From positions 1 through 9,255 of the forward strand of contig DAIDIA010000224.1 in NCBI GenBank assembly GCA_027459565.1: 9,255 bases of DNA. Direction: 5' to 3'. The stretch comes from Acidimicrobiaceae bacterium (lineage in GTDB: Bacteria; Actinomycetota; Acidimicrobiia; Acidimicrobiales; Bog-793). The translations under genes and the position numbers were made by a program. Of the stretch, positions 1 to 5,476 are shown in pieces (within the stretch, counting starts at the first letter, position 1; every line of letters begins with the position of its first letter). A model generated the notes under the pieces. That model did no database searches. It was not told the origin of the DNA and worked only from the letters and a program-made list of their open reading frames with translations.

Positions 1-205
1 CGGCGAAAACTTCGAACGAAATCGGGTGATTTTGAATTTGAGACAGTACTTTCTTCGCGAATTCTTCATAATCGCTAACGCCGGCTTCACGCATCAGCGT
101 CGGATTCGTTGTAAAACCCGAGATACGCGGATCCGCGGAAAGCTGCAAAATACTCTCCAGGTTTGCTCCATCGGCAAAAATACGAGTGTGAAAATCAGCG
201 TTCAT
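1..205 (-). CDS. Transaldolase / fructose-6-phosphate aldolase family protein (N-terminal part, runs off left edge)
   Basis: Reading the minus strand from the ATG at 205-203 gives 68 codons with no stop before the window edge. The N-terminus has the family's first strand with an invariant-type Asp (IFADGANLE, Asp12), then GFTTNPTLM (residues 30-38), the transaldolase TTNP signature, and ISFEVFA at 62-68, the start of the third strand. The Schiff-base lysine lies further left, outside the window. The family transfers a dihydroxyacetone unit, interconverting sedoheptulose 7-phosphate and fructose 6-phosphate in the cytosol; some short members are fructose-6-phosphate aldolases, which cannot be excluded. 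The frame stays open upstream to an in-frame stop at 287-289, but there is no ATG or GTG there and the signature begins just after this Met, so I chose 205. An AGGCGG sits at 206-211, too close to the ATG for a normal ribosome site. It is divergent from the heptose kinase gene and may supply sedoheptulose 7-phosphate (inference). Confidence 0.85.
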   Translation of the reverse strand, partial: MNADFHTRIFADGANLESILQLSADPRISGFTTNPTLMREAGVSDYEEFAKKVLSQIQNHPISFEVFA

Positions 206-605
206 CCGCCTGAATGTATCAGAATATCCAACCCAGATATGGCATCCTAAACGAAGCGCCTTCAAAACTCTCGCACACCATCGCGTTTATATCGAGGCTT
301 TCAAAAGCACCTCGGAAACTGAAAGCGGCGGACACAATTGCAGGCACTTCGGAGACGATGTCATCATCGCAATTACAATAACTTCAGTCCGAGATCACGC
401 CGTTTGCTGACCGAATAAGACGAGGACACTAAGTGCACTAAGTACGGCATTCTGGAGGTTCGATTCGCCGGCCGTGCGCCGTTATTCGAAGGCAGACAGG
501 TCGAAAACGTTTAGGCTCAAATACGGTTGACTCTTAAAACTAGCCAGCTGAAGTCGGTATAGGACCAACGCCGGACACTGCCACCGAAAGGTACGTAAAG
601 TAGAC
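206..605. promoter_or_regulatory. Divergent intergenic region between transaldolase and heptose kinase genes
   Basis: This 400-bp stretch separates two divergently transcribed genes and shows no convincing coding frame. It must hold promoters for both directions, but neither is clear. For the leftward gene a TATAAA-like -10 lies at 286-291 on the minus strand without a good -35. For the rightward gene there is TTGACT at 527-532 and TATAGG at 558-563, but these are 25 bp apart, too far for one sigma70-type promoter. A tandem, palindromic 9-bp repeat lies at 427-444 (annotated separately), and a CGATG/CATCG inverted repeat with a 4-base loop at 356-369. The region is AT-richer than the right half of the window. 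Confidence 0.4.
427..444. repeat. Two tandem 9-bp palindromic repeats, possible operator
   Basis: CACTAAGTG at 427-435 is followed immediately by CACTAAGTA at 436-444, differing only in the last base. The first copy is an inverted repeat around its central A, and the junction forms the 8-bp palindrome AGTGCACT at 432-439. It lies inside the divergent spacer, where a regulator of both flanking genes could bind. Function is inferred from position and symmetry only; a chance repeat is possible. Confidence 0.3.
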
Positions 606-1592
606 ATGAGCGTCATTGTCGCAAAAGCCCCACTTAGAATTTCCCTCGGCGGTGGAGGAACAGATCTTCCTTCCTATTATCGGGCACATGAAGGCTTTCT
701 AGTAGCTGGCGCTATCGACAAGTACGTTTATATCCTCATTCACGCGGTATTCAATCAAACATTCAAATTGAAATACTCCCAGTTTGAAGAAACGAGCTCA
801 CCGGAATTAATAAAGCATCCGATCTTCCGTGAGGTACTAACCCGATATTGGGATGGAGGTCCACTCGAAATAAATTCAATTGCAGATGTGCCAGCTGGGA
901 CCGGCATGGGGTCTTCGGGTTCATTTACCGTTGCACTTCTAAAGGCCCTCGCACAATGTCGTCACGTCTCCACGACACCAGGCCAACTCGCCGAACAAGC
1001 AAGTGAAATCGAAATTCGGTATCTTCAGGAGCCTGTCGGCAAACAAGATCCTTACGTAGCAGCTCATGGGGGAATATGCGCCTATACGTTTCATCGCGAT
1101 GACTCGGTCAGTGTCGAACCTCTCCGACTCAAGATCGCGACGCTCGAAAAGCTTAGAAATCAAATGTTGCTCTTTTACACCGGAAAGACGCGTTCTGCGT
1201 CAAGTGTTCTTTCCGATCAACATGAACGATCGCTAGCCAATGATAGAAAGATGATTGAGAATCTTCACCGCACCAAAGAGATGGGCTACGCGAGCAGAGA
1301 ACTCCTTGAAATCGGTGACCTTGAAGGTTACGCGACGCTGATGAATGAGCACTGGCAAAACAAGCGAATTAGATCGGACGGTGTTGCAAATGCACACATC
1401 GATAGGCTCCACGAAATCGCAATGAAAAATGGAGCTCTGGGTGCGAAACTGATAGGCGCTGGCGGAGGGGGATTTCTCCTTGTCTACTCTTCTGTACCCT
1501 CGCTTACCCGCGAGGCCATGGCAGAGGTCGGCGCGACAGAGCAGCCATTTGAATTTGAATTCGGTGGTGCCTCGGCCCAAGGACTGGTATAG
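606..1592 (+). CDS. hddA: GHMP kinase, D-glycero-alpha-D-manno-heptose 7-phosphate kinase type
   Basis: The 328-residue product has all three GHMP-kinase motifs: N-terminal KAPLRISLGGGGTDLP (residues 7-22), the phosphate-binding loop PAGTGMGSSGS (96-106), and the C-terminal glycine-rich GAKLIGAGGGGF (279-290). GKQDPY at 145-150 is typical of the heptose-7-phosphate kinase subgroup, and the length is normal for it. The enzyme would phosphorylate C1 of D-glycero-alpha-D-manno-heptose 7-phosphate with ATP in the cytosol, giving the 1,7-bisphosphate on the route to GDP-heptose. The start is well placed, 6 residues before motif 1, though the nearest purine-rich site (GAAAGG, 586-591) is 14 bases away. 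The next gene, 48 bp downstream, encodes the matching nucleotidyltransferase, which supports the assignment. Its codons are markedly AT-rich compared with the genes at the right end of the window. A fucokinase or another sugar kinase of the same family is less likely. Confidence 0.88.
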   Translation: MSVIVAKAPLRISLGGGGTDLPSYYRAHEGFLVAGAIDKYVYILIHAVFNQTFKLKYSQFEETSSPELIKHPIFREVLTRYWDGGPLEINSIADVPAGTGMGSSGSFTVALLKALAQCRHVSTTPGQLAEQASEIEIRYLQEPVGKQDPYVAAHGGICAYTFHRDDSVSVEPLRLKIATLEKLRNQMLLFYTGKTRSASSVLSDQHERSLANDRKMIENLHRTKEMGYASRELLEIGDLEGYATLMNEHWQNKRIRSDGVANAHIDRLHEIAMKNGALGAKLIGAGGGGFLLVYSSVPSLTREAMAEVGATEQPFEFEFGGASAQGLV

Positions 1593-1640
1593 ATGCCGCG
1601 TTCGAGCCGCAAATATTCGCTCTCGAGCTAGCGCACGACA

Positions 1641-2342
1641 ATGCTTCCGCCAGTTTGCATCCTCGCAGGAGGTCTCGGAACTCGCCTTGGAGATGTCGGT
1701 AAATCTACTCCGAAGGCGCTTCTCGAAGTCGCCGGTCAACCCTTTCTGCTTCACCAGATCCGACTCCTCGCGCAGGTCGGGGCCGGGCGAATTGTGTTGT
1801 GTGTCGGTCATCTTGGCAACCAAATTGAGGAACGTATCGGACCATCATTCGGTAGTATCACGATTGGGTACAGCTACGACTCACCTGATCTCGACGGAAC
1901 ACTCGGCGCCCTCCGAAGGGCGCGCCCATTACTCGGCGAGCGCTTCCTCGTGACGTATGGCGACACTTATCTTGAGATCGACTACTCAGCTTTTGCACGC
2001 TCTTGGACGGAAAGCCACAAAAAAGGAGGCATGTGTGTCCTCCGAAACGAAAACCTGTGGGACCGATCCAATGTCAAATTCATCAACGGCGAGATCGTAG
2101 ACTACAACAAACACGCTCCGACTCGCGAGATGTCTCATATCGATTATGGACTTGGAGGACTCGAGGCCAGCGCGCTTGACCTCGTCGATTCGACTGTAAG
2201 CGACCTCGCCGACCTCTATCATGTTCTTGCCGTAAAAGGCGAACTCTTCGGGTACGAGGCGATGGAGCGCTTCCATGAGATCGGGACACCAGAGTCCCTT
2301 CTCGAAACCGATGCTTACCTTCGCATGAAGTTGGGTTATTAG
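1641..2342 (+). CDS. hddC: Sugar-1-phosphate nucleotidyltransferase, D-glycero-alpha-D-manno-heptose 1-phosphate guanylyltransferase type
   Basis: The 233-residue protein is a compact nucleotidyltransferase: the nucleotide loop LAGGLGTRL (residues 8-16), the PK pair at 24-25, the metal-binding Asp in TYGDTYL (Asp108), a second acidic site in IDYGL (167-171) and EIGTP (213-217). Length fits the single-domain guanylyltransferases of GDP-heptose pathways, which lack the C-terminal beta-helix of longer relatives. It would join heptose 1-phosphate to GTP to give GDP-D-glycero-alpha-D-manno-heptose. Guanylyl rather than uridylyl or cytidylyl specificity is inferred from the adjacent heptose kinase, not readable from motifs. 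ATG 1641 is the only sensible start, since an in-frame stop lies at 1629-1631. No Shine-Dalgarno sequence is visible before it, so translation may depend on the upstream gene. Its stop is 5 bp from that of the convergent epimerase gene. Confidence 0.82.
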   Translation: MLPPVCILAGGLGTRLGDVGKSTPKALLEVAGQPFLLHQIRLLAQVGAGRIVLCVGHLGNQIEERIGPSFGSITIGYSYDSPDLDGTLGALRRARPLLGERFLVTYGDTYLEIDYSAFARSWTESHKKGGMCVLRNENLWDRSNVKFINGEIVDYNKHAPTREMSHIDYGLGGLEASALDLVDSTVSDLADLYHVLAVKGELFGYEAMERFHEIGTPESLLETDAYLRMKLGY

Positions 2343-2347
2343 ATCGA

Positions 2348-3307
2348 TCAGTGCAATCGCTGCGCGTCGTGGACGATCTGTATTGCAGACTCACGCAAGG
2401 CATCGATACTTGACCACGTGTTGTTCCATCCGAGGTCGCGGATCTTACGGGAAGAGAACCGAACAATCGGAACATCACCCCTCCAGCCGCGCGGCTCCGA
2501 ACCATAAACAATCTCCACATCCCCGAGTCCCATCACATCGATGACAAGCTCTGCAATCTCTGAGACCGTGACGTATTGATCGGTACCGACGTTATAGACG
2601 TCAAATGGGCTTTGGCGTCTGGACTTCATCAGAAAGATTGCGGAGAGCACGTCGGTCACATGCACATAAGACTTGCTCTGTGAACCGTCACCCATCACGA
2701 CAAGCCTTGTGGGATCCGCGAGAAGTTTGCGGACGAAGTCATAGACGATTCCGTGGGTCTGGCGCGGCCCGATCACGTTGGCGAAGCGAAACGCGACACC
2801 TTCAATATCAAACATGTGACAGTACGCGCTTACGAGGGACTCGCCAGCAAGCTTGCTCGCACCGTAGGTGGAGACGGGCCGGAGTGGGCCAAAAGTCTCA
2901 TCTATTTCATTCATTCCGAGATCGCCGTAGACACCGCTGCCCGAGGTATAGGTGATCCTCGCGACGCCCGTCATCCTCGCGGCCTCAAGCACCTGATGCA
3001 CCAGAAAGGTACCGAGTCGAAAGTCAACCGAGGGATCACTAACGGCAGCAGCGATATCGGCATTCGCTGCAAGCTGGAAGAGGTGATCCGATCCTCGCAT
3101 GGACTCAACAAGGAGATCGGTGTCTTCAATATTGCCCTCGATGATCGTCAAGCGACGGTCATCAACAAAGGCATCAAGATGCCACCGATGTCCAGAGAGA
3201 AAGTTGTCATAGACCACGACTTTGGAGTCGGGTTCGGTATCGAGCAGCCGTGCGACAAGGTTGCTGCCGATGAATCCCGCACCGCCGGCGATGAAATATC
3301 TGGTCAT
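2348..3307 (-). CDS. NAD(P)-dependent sugar-nucleotide epimerase/dehydratase (extended SDR family)
   Basis: The 319-residue protein has the Rossmann loop GGAGFIG (residues 8-14), an acidic residue ending strand 2 (Asp34), the Ser region TSGSGVYG (121-128), the catalytic YGASK (Tyr148, Lys152) and the substrate-domain segment RFANVIGPRQ (174-183). GWRGDVP at 274-280 and the nearby KIRDLGW are typical of UDP-glucose 4-epimerase-like members. The length is normal, with all catalytic residues present. It acts on a cytosolic NDP-sugar; the substrate cannot be read from the sequence. Beside hddA/hddC a GDP-heptose epimerase or 4,6-dehydratase role is possible, as is a general UDP-hexose 4-epimerase. 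A ribosome site AGGAAG lies 9 bases before the ATG (3317-3322). It is separated from the upstream coiled-coil gene by 154 bp and may have its own promoter. Confidence 0.85.
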   Translation of the reverse strand: MTRYFIAGGAGFIGSNLVARLLDTEPDSKVVVYDNFLSGHRWHLDAFVDDRRLTIIEGNIEDTDLLVESMRGSDHLFQLAANADIAAAVSDPSVDFRLGTFLVHQVLEAARMTGVARITYTSGSGVYGDLGMNEIDETFGPLRPVSTYGASKLAGESLVSAYCHMFDIEGVAFRFANVIGPRQTHGIVYDFVRKLLADPTRLVVMGDGSQSKSYVHVTDVLSAIFLMKSRRQSPFDVYNVGTDQYVTVSEIAELVIDVMGLGDVEIVYGSEPRGWRGDVPIVRFSSRKIRDLGWNNTWSSIDALRESAIQIVHDAQRLH

Positions 3308-3461
3308 ACAAACTGGCTTCCTGATCAGCGAGGCCCCTTCAATATTGCAGGAACAGACCTCAAGGGAGGTTCGAGCGGTCGCAACCCTACTAAAGCGCTC
3401 GCGCGCTCATTGCCATCCACATTTGTGTGCTGCCTCGTTCGAGACACCGCCAGAGTGGGTC
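3308..3461 (-). promoter_or_regulatory. Spacer upstream of the epimerase gene
   Basis: This 154-bp gap is the only sizeable non-coding break between the glycosyltransferase block and the epimerase gene. It holds the epimerase ribosome site (AGGAAG, 3317-3322) and a short hairpin (3394-3407). I see no convincing -35/-10 pair. It most likely carries either an epimerase promoter or a processed leader, which the sequence alone does not decide. Confidence 0.35.
3394..3407 (-). terminator. Short GC hairpin, weak terminator candidate
   Basis: On the minus strand AGCGC-GCGA-GCGCT forms a perfect 5-bp stem with a GNRA-type tetraloop, followed by only two further T residues. It lies about 55 bases past the stop of the second coiled-coil gene and before the epimerase gene. 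The short stem and missing U-tract make intrinsic termination doubtful; it could equally be an mRNA-stabilising or processing hairpin, or chance. Confidence 0.25.
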
Positions 3462-3791
3462 CTAATTCTTCCGTTTTCTCAAAAATCCCGGCCGCGGTGG
3501 AGTTGGACCACTATTTGGCTCATCGGACGACGAACTCTTGGCGATCTCGCTCTGGAGATCAGCAATGATTGCCTCGAGGTTGCGGATGTGGACATCTTTT
3601 GGTCCTACGACCTCTGCCTCAATCCTCTCGAGGCGTTCGATGTACTGTGCCTTCAACGAAACGTCGAGTTCGAGCGATCGCATCTCCACCTCGCGAACGT
3701 CATTCACGGCGAGCAATTCTTCAACCTGTTCCTCGAGTTCGCGAACTCGCGCGCGAAGCTGTTCCAGCTCGTCTTCACCCAATGGATCCAC
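3462..3791 (-). CDS. Small coiled-coil protein linked to glycosyltransferases (distal copy)
   Basis: About 109 residues if translation starts at the GTG at 3791-3789, which overlaps the end of the GT2 gene by 17 bases and directly follows AAAGGGAGC on the minus strand. A TTG at 3782-3780, about 10 bases from GGGAG, is an alternative. The longer open frame up to 3923 lies inside the GT2 gene, is low-complexity and is not believed. Residues 5-60 are rich in Glu, Leu and Arg with heptad spacing (EELLAVNDVREVEMRSLELD), a coiled coil. Residues 61-85 (VVGPKDVHIRNLEAIIADL) resemble the helical linker found next to GT domains in multidomain bacterial glycosyltransferases (from memory). The tail is Ser-rich, then Pro-rich and basic (FLRKRKN). 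No catalytic domain, signal peptide or membrane segment is visible. A scaffold or membrane-docking role for the neighbouring glycosyltransferases is inference. Confidence 0.65.
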   Translation of the reverse strand: MDPLGEDELEQLRARVRELEEQVEELLAVNDVREVEMRSLELDVSLKAQYIERLERIEAEVVGPKDVHIRNLEAIIADLQSEIAKSSSSDEPNSGPTPPRPGFLRKRKN

Positions 3792-5094
3792 GCTCCCTTT
3801 CGCCAGAAGCGGTACCGCGCGAGTGCTCGATCGTATCGACGAAGTTCCGATAGTTCGACGGCGACCTGCTGGTCCGCTGTGCGCCGACCAGGACATGGAG
3901 ATCGTCCCCCTCCATTGAGTCAAGCGTCAACAGAACTGCACTGCGAATGCAACCTGCGTCGATCGCGTCAAATGCCCGTGACTCTCGATCGCGGCAGTCA
4001 ACGACAAGGTCATAATGCGATGCACACAGATCCAGGTGGTCGTTGACACAGAGTCGCTCGCCGGACTCGACCGGGCCAATACCGAGCGCGCTGAGCCGGG
4101 TATTGTCCACGACTCTCGCCTCGGAGAACAATGCAACGTGACATCGTCCACCCGCCTGAAGTGCCGCCAGAAGGTCATCCGTGCCCAATATGTCATCGAC
4201 CACGGCGAGAACGCGCACGGGTGAACCCATTGCACGCCAAACCGCCTCGTCGAACATTTTGGGGTCCTCGCCATCGAATGCCAAGTGTGACCGAAGTCGA
4301 TCGCGCCATCGCTCCACGAAGACCCTCTGGTTCTTCTCGAACAGGAAGCGGCGATACGAAGAGTTTGTACTCGCGGATTCGAGGTGTCGGACATATGAGC
4401 GCGGTTGATACCACACCTCTCCCCCGGCCTCGATGAGGCGGAGACAGAAATCGGTGTCTTCGTAGTATGCCGGGAAGAATGCGTCAGCATCCATACCTCC
4501 GATCGCCTCCCAGCTCTCTTTGCGCACGAGCAGTGAGGTACCCGAACAGTGGTCGACGCGGCGTTCGAAATCATAACGACGACTTTCCCCTGGCAGATTG
4601 CGACCGACCTTCGCGGTCGAGCCGTCGGACCACACCACGCTTCCTGCCTCCTGAATGGTTCCATCCGGGAACAACGTGGTCGAGCCCACTGCAACCGCTG
4701 TCGGTCTGCGCCGAGCGAGGTCGACGAGCGGCGCGAGCCAGTTCGGCAGAATCTCGGTGTCATCGTTCAACAAGACGGTGAACTCCCCGCGCGCCCGCTT
4801 CGCTCCGAGGTTTACCGCGCCGCCGTAACCGACGTTGACCCGCGTGCGAACGGTGTGGATCCCGCGGGTCTCGCGCTCGATGAATTCAACGAGCCCGGCC
4901 TCTGGTTCATTCAGGATGCAGATGACCTCATAGGGCACGTCTCCCACGTTGTCGACAAGCGCGCGCAGGCACGCTCGAAGATGTGGTGCGCTCCTCCACG
5001 CGATGATGATTATGGAGGCGAGGGGGTGCGTCTCCTCGTTGAACGCGATGATCTCGCTCACCGGATGGTCATCGGGTTCACGAGCGACGGCCAT
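3775..5094 (-). CDS. GT2-family glycosyltransferase with C-terminal incomplete GT-B-like region
   Basis: From ATG 5094 the product has 439 residues. Residues 25-240 are a GT-A fold of the GT2 rhamnosyltransferase-like type: SIIIIAWRS strand, nucleotide contacts around NVGYGGAVNLGAK (87-99), a DxD-equivalent LLNDDTE (108-114), GTSLLVRKE (185-193) and YYEDTDFCLRL (210-220) with the likely catalytic acid. It would add a sugar from an NDP donor to a growing glycan at the cytoplasmic face of the membrane. Residues 292-402 (VRVLAVVDDI and onward) look like the first Rossmann half of a GT-B domain with no second half. The open frame extends upstream to 5577, but that Arg/Ser-rich stretch overlaps two better genes and is rejected. 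A GTG at 5109 is an alternative start. The gene overlaps its upstream neighbour by 17 bases and has no clear ribosome site, which suggests coupled translation. Confidence 0.85.
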   Translation of the reverse strand: MAVAREPDDHPVSEIIAFNEETHPLASIIIIAWRSAPHLRACLRALVDNVGDVPYEVICILNEPEAGLVEFIERETRGIHTVRTRVNVGYGGAVNLGAKRARGEFTVLLNDDTEILPNWLAPLVDLARRRPTAVAVGSTTLFPDGTIQEAGSVVWSDGSTAKVGRNLPGESRRYDFERRVDHCSGTSLLVRKESWEAIGGMDADAFFPAYYEDTDFCLRLIEAGGEVWYQPRSYVRHLESASTNSSYRRFLFEKNQRVFVERWRDRLRSHLAFDGEDPKMFDEAVWRAMGSPVRVLAVVDDILGTDDLLAALQAGGRCHVALFSEARVVDNTRLSALGIGPVESGERLCVNDHLDLCASHYDLVVDCRDRESRAFDAIDAGCIRSAVLLTLDSMEGDDLHVLVGAQRTSRSPSNYRNFVDTIEHSRGTASGERERGSIG

Positions 5095-5476
5095 CGGAGG
5101 GACGAGCACTCTTGAGGAACGTGCGCAAGCGCTGGCCCTTGGCGATCGCGACGAGTTTCTGAAGGATCCGGTAACTCCTCTGACTCTGGATGCGGACGAG
5201 TTCCGCCCCGGTACGGTCAAGATCAGCGCGGACCTTTTCGTACTCGTTCGCGAGCTCATTCCACCGGCGATCCAGATCGTCAGCCCTTCTTCGCTCATGC
5301 CAGAGCGCGACGTCAAGCTCGGTGATGCGCCTGTCCTTCGTACGGTGGATCTCGTCCACCTCGTCGCCGAAGTGCGCGATCTCAAGGTTCCGCATCTTCT
5401 CGATCTCAAGAAGCTCTCGCATTCGAAGCTCCTGGTCTTCGACCTCCTTGGGTCCGTCAACCACGGTCGGCTCCAT
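5078..5476 (-). CDS. Small coiled-coil protein linked to glycosyltransferases (proximal copy)
   Basis: Starting at ATG 5476 the protein has 132 residues. Residues 10-97 are strongly charged and helical with heptad-like hydrophobic positions (ELLEIEKMRNLEIAHF, ITELDVALWHERRRADDLD), a long coiled coil. The C-terminus SYRILQKLVAIAKGQRLRTF (101-120) is an amphipathic basic helix like those joining coiled coils to GT domains in larger bacterial glycosyltransferases (from memory), and it could touch the membrane. The ATG lies 20 bases inside the end of the GT4 gene, and its stop lies 17 bases inside the GT2 gene. The same frame stays open up to 5941, but upstream it is an Arg/Ser-rich shadow of GT4. 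No enzyme motif is present. It shares VV(D)GPK(E/D)V with the distal coiled-coil protein. A separate scaffold subunit is the simplest reading; the alternative is that it was once the linker of a GT4-coil-GT2 fusion. Confidence 0.7.
   Translation of the reverse strand: MEPTVVDGPKEVEDQELRMRELLEIEKMRNLEIAHFGDEVDEIHRTKDRRITELDVALWHERRRADDLDRRWNELANEYEKVRADLDRTGAELVRIQSQRSYRILQKLVAIAKGQRLRTFLKSARPSDGRRS

Noticed and set aside
456..475. GGTTCGATTC resembling a tRNA T-loop
   Set aside because: The flanking bases do not form the 5-bp T-stem and no acceptor or anticodon stems can be built upstream, so it is neither a tRNA nor a supported attachment site.
1233..1823. 196-residue minus-strand open frame across hddA/hddC
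   Set aside because: Antisense to two motif-complete genes and spans their junction; no family features.
3792..3923. ATG-started N-terminal extension of the distal coiled-coil frame
   Set aside because: It runs through the end of the GT2 gene and has Ser/Arg/Thr-rich shadow composition; helical sequence starts after the GTG at 3791.
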